Shown here: piece by piece, positions 1 through 5,640 of the stretch
How the letters are laid out: the number at the start of each line of letters is the position of its first letter
How positions within the stretch are numbered: position 1 is the first letter of the stretch
Source of the DNA: Actinomycetota bacterium
GTDB taxonomy: Bacteria > Actinomycetota > Acidimicrobiia > Acidimicrobiales > Aldehydirespiratoraceae
Reading direction: 5' to 3'
Assembly: GCA_012271125.1 (NCBI GenBank)
Contig: JAAXHB010000033.1
Location: forward strand, 1 to 7,623
Length of the DNA: 7,623 nucleotides
Translations under genes and position numbers: made by a program
The notes under the pieces: generated by a model
The model's database searches: none
Seen by the model: the letters and a program-made list of their open reading frames with translations, nothing else
What the model was told of the DNA's origin: nothing

Positions 1-35
1 AGCACATTCAAGGCCGATAAAGGCCGATAAAGGCC
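1..35. repeat. 25-bp dispersed repeat, copy A, with a 10-bp tandem unit
   Basis: Bases 1-25 are identical to bases 1736-1760. The copy here continues with another unit, so that AAGGCCGATA occurs twice in tandem before a final AAGGCC. It lies about 20 bases upstream of the htpX start, so it could be a regulatory site or simply a dispersed intergenic repeat. Because it touches the window edge, its true left end is unknown. Confidence 0.6.
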
Positions 36-53
36 AACTCACCCACCCATACA

Positions 54-950
54 ATGACACCAATGAAAAACACCGCAAAAACCTTCGCCCTACTCGCATT
101 ACTCGGCGGCCTCTGCATCGTCATAGGCGGCGCAGTAGCCGGCCAAGGCGGCCTCACAATCGGCCTCATCCTCGGACTAGTAATAGTCGGTGGCTCCTAC
201 TGGTTCTCCGACAAGCTCGCCATCAAATCCGCCAAAGCCCAACCAACCACACCAACAACTCACCCCGAATACCACCAGATCATGACCGACCTAACCCAGC
301 GTGCCGGCATGCCAATGCCCAAGCTCTACATCTCCCCAAACCCACAACCCAACGCTTTCGCCACCGGACGTAACCCCAACAACGCAGCCGTCTGCATCAC
401 CCATGGCCTCACCCAAGCCATGGACTGGACCGAAATAAAAGGCGTCCTCGCCCACGAACTCGCCCACATCCGCAACCGAGACGTCCTCATCTGCTCAGTC
501 GCCGCCGCCATCGGCATGGCAATCACGTTCATCGCAAACATGATGCTCTGGGCGTCCATGTTCGCCGGCAACAACCGCAACGGCCACCCCCTCGGCCAAC
601 TCGCCTTCGCCCTGCTCGCCCCAATCGCCGCCACGCTCATCCAAGCCGCCGTCAGCCGCAGCCGAGAGTTCCAAGCCGACGCCTCCGCCGCGCAACTAAT
701 CGGCGACGGCAAACCCCTCGCAGACGCCCTCCGCAAACTCGACGCCTACTCCCACCAAATCCCCTCCGGCGTCAACCCCTCCCAAGCCTCCGCCTACATC
801 ATCAACCCCCTCAAAGCCCAAGCCCACGGAAATAGTCGAGGCAGAGGAGGCAGAGGCAGCGGAGGAACATTGCGATTTTTCAGCACCCATCCCCCAACCG
901 AAGAGCGCATCCGCCGCCTCGAAAACAACTCCTGGGCCGGCGTCGCTTAA
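54..950 (+). CDS. htpX: HtpX-type membrane zinc metalloprotease (peptidase family M48)
   Basis: This is an integral-membrane protease that, by family knowledge, degrades misfolded or damaged membrane proteins with its catalytic domain on the cytoplasmic side. The protein is 298 residues, the usual HtpX length. Two hydrophobic segments lie at about 8-29 and 32-52, followed by the family signature SYWFSDKLA. The zinc motif HELAH is at 134-138. Two further membrane segments lie at about 145-168 and 178-199, and SREFQAD at 203-209 supplies the third zinc ligand, Glu205. The conserved C-terminal motif STHPPTEERI is at 277-286. A Gly/Arg-rich linker (about 262-271) just before it is a local peculiarity. 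The start could be ATG 54 or ATG 63 (MKNTAKTF). Neither has a clear Shine-Dalgarno sequence, so a leaderless or very short-leader mRNA is possible. It converges on yajQ and shows no operon partner in the window. Confidence 0.95.
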   Translation: MTPMKNTAKTFALLALLGGLCIVIGGAVAGQGGLTIGLILGLVIVGGSYWFSDKLAIKSAKAQPTTPTTHPEYHQIMTDLTQRAGMPMPKLYISPNPQPNAFATGRNPNNAAVCITHGLTQAMDWTEIKGVLAHELAHIRNRDVLICSVAAAIGMAITFIANMMLWASMFAGNNRNGHPLGQLAFALLAPIAATLIQAAVSRSREFQADASAAQLIGDGKPLADALRKLDAYSHQIPSGVNPSQASAYIINPLKAQAHGNSRGRGGRGSGGTLRFFSTHPPTEERIRRLENNSWAGVA

Positions 951-1128
951 TTCTTTTTATGACGATGACATTGATGACGACAACGGCATCTGCTACGACT
1001 TAAATAACGACGACATCATCCACGACGAATTCAACGACATAAATAACGACATAAGTAACGACGACGACAAAATCAACGGCATCTCATCAACGACATCTCC
1101 GGCACCGCCGACGGGCTAATGCTGCGCG
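951..1128. repeat. GAC/AAC-rich low-complexity intergenic stretch
   Basis: The gap between the convergent htpX and yajQ genes is dominated by GAC, AAC and GAT triplets. Three related 12-base units run in tandem at 1033-1068 (AACGACATAAAT, AACGACATAAGT, AACGACGACGAC). An 11-base direct repeat, CAACGGCATCT, occurs at 981-991 and 1074-1084. No clear intrinsic terminator was found for either flanking gene. One frame is open across it and would encode an Asp/Asn-rich peptide, but it has no start codon of its own. Confidence 0.6.
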
Positions 1129-1617
1129 CTAATCCCGAAAGTTCACGTACTGCAACGGCAGTTCAAAATCACCCTCTTTTAAGGCAGCAATAACAGCCTG
1201 CAGGTCATCTCGCTTCTTAGAGGTCACCCGCAGCTGATCACTTTGAGTTGAGGACTGCACCCCTTTAATCCCCATCTCTTTGATGGCTTTGTTTAATGCC
1301 TTGGCATTGTCTGAGGAAATCCCCGCCCGCAGCGCAGCCACTTGCCGCACCGCCCCACCAGACGCAGAGGACACCTCTCCGTAGTCGAGCGCCTTCAACG
1401 ACACCTTGCGCCGCACCAGCTTCTCCTCTAATACTTGACGCAACGCCGCCAACCGTTCCTCTGACCCCGACCGAAGATTGATTACATCGTCACCCAGCTC
1501 AACATCGGAGTCGGTGCCCTTGAAGTCGAAGCGGGTCGCGACTTCCCGTGACGCCTGGTCCACGGCGTTGCGCACTTCTTGCATGTCGAGCTGACTTACC
1601 ACATCAAAACTTGCCAT
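1129..1617 (-). CDS. yajQ: YajQ-family nucleotide-binding protein
   Basis: This is a 162-residue cytosolic protein, full length for the YajQ/UPF0234 family, matching it from the first residues (MASFDVVSQLDMQEVRNAVD) to the last (LPLQYVNFRD). Other hallmarks are TRFDFKGTDS near residue 28, LKALDYG and ASGGAVRQ in the middle, and KKRDDLQAVIA near the end. Family members have two RNP-like folds and bind nucleotides; a Xanthomonas member binds cyclic di-GMP, but the ligand here is unknown. The reading frame stays open upstream to 1956, but that extension runs antisense through tRNA-Tyr, so ATG 1617 is the true start. GGAGG lies only one base before this ATG, unusually close. A TAATCT -10-like hexamer at 1624-1629 (minus strand) would fit a leaderless transcript. 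Confidence 0.95.
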   Translation of the reverse strand: MASFDVVSQLDMQEVRNAVDQASREVATRFDFKGTDSDVELGDDVINLRSGSEERLAALRQVLEEKLVRRKVSLKALDYGEVSSASGGAVRQVAALRAGISSDNAKALNKAIKEMGIKGVQSSTQSDQLRVTSKKRDDLQAVIAALKEGDFELPLQYVNFRD

Positions 1618-1735
1618 ACCTCCAAGATTACAAATCCCGATGGCGTGAGTTGTGCCGTCAGAGTTGAATGTTGGTGACAGAGTTAACGAGAGCGTGAGTG
1701 GGCTGGCGGGCTTGAATGCGCGCAATGCTTGCATG

Positions 1736-1760
1736 AGCACATTCAAGGCCGATAAAGGCC
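1736..1760. repeat. 25-bp dispersed repeat, copy B
   Basis: This is an exact 25-base match to bases 1-25, in the same orientation. It contains GGCC-GATAAA-GGCC, which could form a weak 4-bp hairpin. It lies upstream of yajQ on one side and of the long hairpin and tRNA-Tyr on the other. Here the GATAAAGGCC unit occurs once, against twice in copy A. Confidence 0.65.
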
Positions 1761-1781
1761 ACGAACGCAGCCTGTGAGGTA

Positions 1782-1855
1782 GGGGCGAGCTTGGAAAATC
1801 TTTTTTGAGCGGTAGCGCATGCGTGCTCAAAAAAGATGTTTTCCAAGTAAGCCCC
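1782..1855. other. Long imperfect inverted repeat upstream of tRNA-Tyr
   Basis: The left arm at 1790-1810 and right arm at 1825-1847 are complementary over 21 bases, with only two extra bases (a CA bulge on the complement) in the right arm. The 14-base loop contains the palindrome CGCATGCG (1816-1823). After a 3-base mismatch the stem resumes with GGGGC (1782-1786) against GCCCC (1851-1855). The arms hold runs of six T and six A, so the stem is AT-rich in its core, unlike a typical intrinsic terminator. It begins only 17 bases before the tRNA. Possible roles are a bidirectional terminator, a protein-binding site, or a remnant of a small mobile repeat; the sequence does not decide. Confidence 0.7.
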
Positions 1856-1871
1856 GTTAGTCTGACGAAAA

Positions 1872-1953
1872 GGGTCGGTGCCCGAGTGGCCAAAGGGAAC
1901 GGGCTGTAAACCCGTCGGCTAAGCCTTCGGAGGTTCGAATCCTCCCCGGCCCA
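1872..1953 (+). tRNA. tRNA-Tyr (anticodon GTA)
   Basis: This is an 82-base class II tRNA. The acceptor stem is 1872-1878 with 1946-1952 (one G-T pair), and the discriminator base is A1953. The anticodon stem ACGGG/CCCGT (1899-1903 and 1911-1915) encloses the loop CTGTAAA, with anticodon GTA at 1906-1908. There is a long variable arm with a GGC/GCC stem (1917-1925). The T arm is GGAGG-TTCGAAT-CCTCC at 1929-1945. The 3' CCA is not encoded in the DNA and must be added after transcription. Confidence 0.96.
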
Positions 1954-1957
1954 CAAT

Positions 1958-1985
1958 TACAACTACGCACATACAACTACGCACA
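1958..1985. repeat. 14-bp perfect tandem duplication
   Basis: The unit TACAACTACGCACA occurs twice back to back (1958-1971 and 1972-1985), in the gap between the 3' end of tRNA-Tyr and the stop codon of the GNAT gene. It has no obvious hairpin. It is probably a simple slippage duplication. Confidence 0.7.
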
Positions 1986-1987
1986 AC

Positions 1988-2491
1988 TCACTCCAACATC
2001 CTCTGCATAACCACGACATCGAGCCACCCCCCAAATTTGCGCCCAATCTCTCGCTCGGTTCCCACTACAGAAAACCCCAACGACTCATGCAGTCGAATCG
2101 ACGCCTCATGCCCACCAACGATCCGAGCAATCATCGTGTGAAACCCTCTCGCCGCCGCCAACACGATCAACTCCTCTAGCAAACGACGCCCCAACCCTTG
2201 TCCCCGCCATTCCACATCCACATAAACACTGGACTCAACGCTCGTCCTATACGCCGCACGAGCCCGATACTCAGACAACGACGCAAACCCCCGCACCCCA
2301 CCCCCAACCTCAGCCACTACTACACCTAATGCCCCATCCCTCGCCGCCAACCATTCCTCCTGCTCTTCCAAACTCCGAGGCACCAGATCGAAGGTGTGCG
2401 TTGAATGCTCTACCTCATGGTTGTAAATCCTTCGTATCGCTTCCGCATCCGAAGCAACCGCCAACCGCACATTCACTCTTGCCCCTTGCAT
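1988..2491 (-). CDS. GNAT family N-acetyltransferase, phosphinothricin-acetyltransferase-like
   Basis: This is a 167-residue cytosolic acetyltransferase that should use acetyl-CoA. The acetyl-CoA pyrophosphate-binding motif is RGQGLG at 96-101, preceded by the SSVYVDVEW strand. The N-terminal YNHEVEHSTHTFDLVPRS segment (23-40) and the FASLSEYRARAAYRTSVESSVYV run (69-91) are typical of the group that includes phosphinothricin and methionine-sulfoximine N-acetyltransferases; LHESLGF is near the C-terminus. The real substrate cannot be told from sequence, and resistance is not implied. ATG 2491 was chosen over TTG 2503 because homologues normally begin just before the V-R-L strand. Neither start has a clear Shine-Dalgarno. 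A TATATT hexamer (minus strand, 2502-2507) ten bases upstream of the ATG would fit a leaderless mRNA. Its coding strand is strongly G-rich, following the C-rich plus strand of this region. Confidence 0.9.
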   Translation of the reverse strand: MQGARVNVRLAVASDAEAIRRIYNHEVEHSTHTFDLVPRSLEEQEEWLAARDGALGVVVAEVGGGVRGFASLSEYRARAAYRTSVESSVYVDVEWRGQGLGRRLLEELIVLAAARGFHTMIARIVGGHEASIRLHESLGFSVVGTEREIGRKFGGWLDVVVMQRMLE

Positions 2492-2503
2492 GACAAACGT
2501 CAA

Positions 2504-2783
2504 TATAAAAGAGAGGGGATAGCTAGTACCGCTATACCCACAAACAAAGTTGCCACCGGCATAACCACCACATCACCCCACCCCACCAGCAACCCGCTAA
2601 CCTCTACTAAACGTAATCGGAGCACTCATAACAAGTGCCCCAAGCCCTTGACCCAGATTTGACTACAGCTCTGACCGACTTTCACCACATCAAGCCAGCC
2701 GAGGATGTCCAACAACAACCTCTCGCACCAACCGCAAACAAAGCGCAAAAAGGATTACCCGCATGAAGACATACATGAAAACA
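2504..2783. other. Intergenic stretch with no recognisable gene
   Basis: This stretch is C/A-rich on the plus strand with no convincing coding region. The plus-strand frame that crosses it starts inside the antisense of the GNAT gene and resembles nothing. A small inverted repeat, ATAGC (2519-2523) with GCTAT (2531-2535), lies just upstream of the GNAT gene and could be an operator. No clear promoter for SLH gene 1 was identified; TTGACC at 2648-2653 has no good -10 partner. Confidence 0.4.
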
Positions 2784-2816
2784 CCTAAATGAAATTTCGC
2801 GTGTTAGGCTCTACCG

Positions 2817-2983
2817 CAATGAACTGGCACAAGCCGGTGCTAAGCTCTCAATGTCATTGGACCGGGCTAACCCCCGGCTCAGTGGCGCGGGGTACCTGTC
2901 ACAGTCCGTTTTTGCCGATAAGGTTGGGTCGGGCAAGTCGGTGGGTCTCGCCGGTTAGCCCGGCAACAGGCTTGTGGCACCGG
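2817..2983 (+). ncRNA. Candidate structured 5' leader of SLH gene 1
   Basis: Several complementary segments are packed here. CAATGA (2817-2822) pairs with TCATTG (2854-2859) around a small hairpin, ACTGGC/GCCGGT (2823-2828 and 2833-2838). CCGGGCTAACC (2862-2872) is an 11-bp perfect inverted repeat of GGTTAGCCCGG (2953-2963). Each half can instead form its own hairpin, CCGGG/CCCGG (2862-2877) and GCCGG/CCGGC (2950-2964), whose loops are complementary (CTAA with TTAG). CCGGTGC (2834-2840) can also pair with GCACCGG (2977-2983). I recognise no known riboswitch consensus. Transcription of this region is assumed, because no promoter was located. Confidence 0.4.
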
Positions 2984-3019
2984 AATGGCCGGATGGTCAC
3001 AATCGAAAACCGAAAATGG

Positions 3020-3090
3020 AAAGGAGGGGCAAGTGCCCCACACAAAGGGGCTGTTGCCCCACACACAAACAAAGGAGGGGCCGATGCCCC
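3020..3090 (+). promoter_or_regulatory. Threefold repeated translation start region of SLH gene 1
   Basis: Three related units follow each other. Each has GGGGC, a four-base loop, then GCCCC, with a start codon spanning loop and stem: GTG 3033 (stem 3026-3030/3035-3039), TTG 3054 (3047-3051/3056-3060) and ATG 3084 (3077-3081/3086-3090). All three codons are in the SLH gene frame. The first and third units carry a full AAAGGAGG site (3020-3027 and 3071-3078) five bases before the start codon; the middle unit has only AAAGGGG. CCCCACAC follows the first two units and CCCCAG the third. The stems cover part of the ribosome site, so folding should reduce initiation. ATG 3084 was taken as the main start because it has the best codon and ribosome site and gives the most compact signal peptide. 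Confidence 0.75.
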
Positions 3091-5471
3091 AGCTAGCTAA
3101 AACTCGGCGCACCGGGTGGGCAGTGCTCGCCGCTGCTGCCTTGTTCGCTTCGCTATTCGCCGTCGGGGCGTCCCCTGCAGGTGCTGTTACGGGCGAGGCC
3201 GAGGCCGCACGCTCTTTCAACGCCGCCTGCACCGGCGCTGCAGCCGAAGGCAACTCGTTTGCCGATGTGAGCGACGCTCACACCCACAACGCAGCTATTA
3301 GCTGCCTTGTGCACTATGGCATTACTACCGGTAGCGGTGATGGATCAACCTATGATCCACAAGGCACTGTTACCCGTTGGCAAATGGCGCTATTTATGCA
3401 GCGTGCCGCAGGCAAGACTGGCACTGATCTAGGTGCCGTAACTGATCAAGGCTTCGGTGACATTGGTGGCCTTGCTCAGAACATTCAAGACGCCATCAAC
3501 CAGGTTGCTGGTGCTGGCGTTATGAGCGGCAATTCCGCTACAGCTTTTGGCCCTGGAGTAACAGTCGATCGCGGCGAGATGGCACGCATCATTGTTGATT
3601 TCCTTGCTGCCAATTCTGCAGTTAGCGGCGTTTCAGTTGCTGCGGACGGCACAATCTCAGTTTGCAGCGGTTGTGTAGACAACGATGGTACTGACCAAGA
3701 TGGCTCTGACGAGTCATTTGCTGATGTCACAGCTACCCAACCCGTTCATATTGATAGAGCTGTAAGGGCTCTTGCCGAACTTGGCATTGCCCAAGGCACC
3801 GGTGATGGCACATCTTTCTCCGCAGACGCAGCCGTGTCTCGCGGTCAGATGGCAGCCTTCATTACCCGTGCTCTGGCGTTCACTTCCGCTAAGCCAGCAG
3901 GTCTAAGCATTACTCCAACAGGTACTGTTATGGATGGCAACACCATTTATGACATTACTTATTTGGATGCCAACCACGCTCCAATTCGTAATGCTCGTAT
4001 TGATGCCTTTTATTCGCTTAGCGATGGCACAGATGCCTTCACCGCCGAAGGTACATGCAGTGCTGATGTTGTTTTCCAGCTTGATGAAAATAAGGACTCT
4101 GAAAGTGAGTGCTCAATTGATGGCCTAGACCAAGTAACAAACGGCAGTGGTCAACTGCGAGTGTCTGTGCCCGCAACTGTCAATACAGAGCGAGGCGTCT
4201 CTTTGTTCGTTTGGACCGGCACCGAGGACACTATTCTCGGCTCCAGCGTGTCCCCACGCCATCACTACGATCCTCCCGCTGACCCACCGGCAGAAAATGT
4301 CACAGGTTCTGAGATTTCGGTGACTTTCACTTCTGGTGATACAGAGCTTGCACCAATTGGTGAGAGCAATAATCAGCCCGTAATGGAAGACCTTATGTTC
4401 AGTGAAGTAATCACCGTTACGGTCCAAGTAACTGATGATACGGGAACCAGTGCTGCCGAAGAAGATCGTGTCTATGACGCCGAAGTTCGTTACATCGACA
4501 CAAAGGGCACAGGGCCCAATGGCGATGACACCGAGGAAGCCATGGCCTTCCGCTTAGTGACTGACGATAGCGGTTCAGCATCCTTCAGTTTTGGTGGTGT
4601 AATGGCTCTGCTTGGTGGCCGAGCGCCTACGGATAATGAGCCCAACCTTGAAATTGATGTGGTAATTGTGGAAAATCCCGTTGATTCTGAAGGTAATGAT
4701 GACTCAACCGGGAACCAGACCACTATGTGGGGCTTGGGAGATCAGTACGACACGGCAACAGCTGAATCTGAGGAAACCACATCGTTCCGTTACTCCACAG
4801 AGGCTTCTGTGGTAACCAATCTCACTGCCTCGCGTGACGGTGGTTATCTCCGTGCAAGCGCTGAAAATGATGGAGTCTCCGATTCCCTTTCCGTACTTGT
4901 CACTGACCAGTACAACAACCCCATGGGTAGTGTTCCAGTCACTGTCTCTGCGACAGCTAATGCCAATGGTGTGGAGACTCTGTCGGTTGCCCTGTACACG
5001 GGCAGTGATGGCATGGTGACTATTTCTTATCGACGAGCTAGCGATACTTCAGCACTAGTTACTATGGCCGCTGAGTACGATCCTGATCCCGACACCAACA
5101 GTGATGAAGTCACTGGCACAGTGAATGTTCTATGGGTAACAGAGAACGTTTCAGCAACAGGTAGCGAGGAAACAGTTGAAGCAGGTGACCCCAGCCAAAA
5201 CGAAGCTGTTGTCGATACTGACAGTGGCTATGAGGTTGTTACCTGGGACTCTAACGATCGTTACAACATCGTTGATGAAACCGACGAAGACAACACGAAT
5301 GACGCTGCTCCAGGTCTTCCTGCGACCCAAGCTGAGTTTGAAGCAGCTCTTACTGCTGCGTTAATGGCTAACGCTGATGAATCAGGCAGTGTTACGATTC
5401 AGTTGAGTTGGGTTAACTTTAATTCCAGCAACTCGTCGGCAGTATCAACTTGGACTCTCCTACTTTCGTAA
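3084..5471 (+). CDS. Secreted SLH-domain surface protein with Ig-like modules (SLH gene 1)
   Basis: This is a 795-residue exported protein. The signal peptide is 1-34: KTRR, a hydrophobic run at 12-28, and a likely cut after AGA at 32-34. Three SLH repeats follow at about 57-110, 122-174 and 211-266, with TRWQM, DRGEM and SRGQM in place of the usual TRAE motif. By family knowledge SLH domains attach proteins to cell-wall polymers. Cys49 and Cys74 flank the start of SLH1 and could form a disulfide. An Asp-rich CSGCVDNDGTDQDG insertion (194-207) before SLH3 is absent from the neighbouring paralogue. The rest is Thr/Ser/Asp-rich and beta-like, with modules at about 270-407, 408-573 and 574-686, then an acidic tail (688-795) ending WTLLLS. 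GTG 3033 and TTG 3054 are in-frame alternative starts. Specific function is unknown: structural S-layer component, adhesin or surface spacer are all possible. Its codons are more often T-ending than those of gene 2. Confidence 0.9.
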   Translation: MPQLAKTRRTGWAVLAAAALFASLFAVGASPAGAVTGEAEAARSFNAACTGAAAEGNSFADVSDAHTHNAAISCLVHYGITTGSGDGSTYDPQGTVTRWQMALFMQRAAGKTGTDLGAVTDQGFGDIGGLAQNIQDAINQVAGAGVMSGNSATAFGPGVTVDRGEMARIIVDFLAANSAVSGVSVAADGTISVCSGCVDNDGTDQDGSDESFADVTATQPVHIDRAVRALAELGIAQGTGDGTSFSADAAVSRGQMAAFITRALAFTSAKPAGLSITPTGTVMDGNTIYDITYLDANHAPIRNARIDAFYSLSDGTDAFTAEGTCSADVVFQLDENKDSESECSIDGLDQVTNGSGQLRVSVPATVNTERGVSLFVWTGTEDTILGSSVSPRHHYDPPADPPAENVTGSEISVTFTSGDTELAPIGESNNQPVMEDLMFSEVITVTVQVTDDTGTSAAEEDRVYDAEVRYIDTKGTGPNGDDTEEAMAFRLVTDDSGSASFSFGGVMALLGGRAPTDNEPNLEIDVVIVENPVDSEGNDDSTGNQTTMWGLGDQYDTATAESEETTSFRYSTEASVVTNLTASRDGGYLRASAENDGVSDSLSVLVTDQYNNPMGSVPVTVSATANANGVETLSVALYTGSDGMVTISYRRASDTSALVTMAAEYDPDPDTNSDEVTGTVNVLWVTENVSATGSEETVEAGDPSQNEAVVDTDSGYEVVTWDSNDRYNIVDETDEDNTNDAAPGLPATQAEFEAALTAALMANADESGSVTIQLSWVNFNSSNSSAVSTWTLLLS

Positions 5472-5487
5472 TAGTCCATGAGATATA

Positions 5488-5512
5488 GCTAAGGATTCTT
5501 TGAATCTTTAGC
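5488..5512 (+). terminator. AT-rich hairpin after SLH gene 1
   Basis: GCTAAGGATTC (5488-5498) pairs with GAATCTTTAGC (5502-5512) over 11 bp with one G-U pair and a three-base loop, starting 17 bases after the stop codon. No T-run follows. It may protect the 3' end or assist the stronger stem just downstream. Confidence 0.55.
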
Positions 5513-5522
5513 AAGTACAAAG

Positions 5523-5553
5523 GAGAGTCCCGACCCAATGGGTCGGGACTCTC
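5523..5553 (+). terminator. Strong GC-rich terminator-like stem between the two SLH genes
   Basis: Fourteen perfect base pairs, 5523-5536 with 5540-5553, close a three-base loop (AAT). The core is GTCCCGACCC with GGGTCGGGAC. No T-tract follows, as in many actinobacterial terminators. It would separate transcription of gene 1 from gene 2. The gene 1 3' end competes for its left arm: 5452-5461 is complementary to 5521-5530. Confidence 0.75.
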
Positions 5554-5579
5554 TCGCGTCCACAGGTCAATTCCCAAGT

Positions 5580-5608
5580 TTTACCCTCTCTGTCGCGTAT
5601 ATTTATAG
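5580..5608 (+). promoter_or_regulatory. Possible promoter of SLH gene 2
   Basis: An AT-rich TATATTTATAG segment (5598-5608) stands out just upstream of gene 2. TTTACC (5580-5585) with TTATAG (5603-5608) at a 17-base spacing is a plausible -35/-10 pair. It would give a leader of roughly 20 bases ending in the gene 2 ribosome site. This is motif reading only. Confidence 0.3.
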
Positions 5609-5622
5609 AACAAATCATCTCT

Positions 5623-5640
5623 AAGGAAGGGCCCATGCCC
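5623..5640 (+). promoter_or_regulatory. Ribosome site and start-codon hairpin of SLH gene 2
   Basis: AAGGAAGG (5623-5630) lies four bases before ATG 5635. GGGC (5629-5632) can pair with GCCC (5637-5640) around the loop CCAT, so the ATG spans loop and stem exactly as in the three copies upstream of SLH gene 1. CCCCACA follows the start in the same way. Confidence 0.6.

Noticed and set aside
326..890. Minus-strand frames inside htpX
   Set aside because: They are shadows created by the C-rich third positions of htpX, with no family resemblance.
1..1760. CRISPR array or transposon ends formed by the 25-bp repeat
   Set aside because: There are only two direct copies 1.7 kb apart, enclosing ordinary genes, with no transposase, no inverted ends and no regular spacers.
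1618..1956. N-terminal extension of YajQ to 275 residues
   Set aside because: The added part (WAGEDSNLRRLSRRV...) is the antisense of tRNA-Tyr plus the long hairpin, a common false translation. YajQ homologues start at MASFDVV.
2405..2662. 85-residue plus-strand frame overlapping the GNAT start
   Set aside because: It begins inside the antisense of a clear acetyltransferase gene and shows no domain or ribosome site.
2784..3083. Known riboswitch (cyclic di-GMP, cyclic di-AMP, cobalamin) upstream of SLH gene 1
   Set aside because: I compared remembered consensus cores and found none of them in order. Only an unassigned structured leader is supported.
2789..3100. 103-residue plus-strand frame before SLH gene 1
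   Set aside because: It has no ribosome site and no recognisable family, it overlaps the SLH start block in another frame, and its sequence is explained by the leader hairpins.
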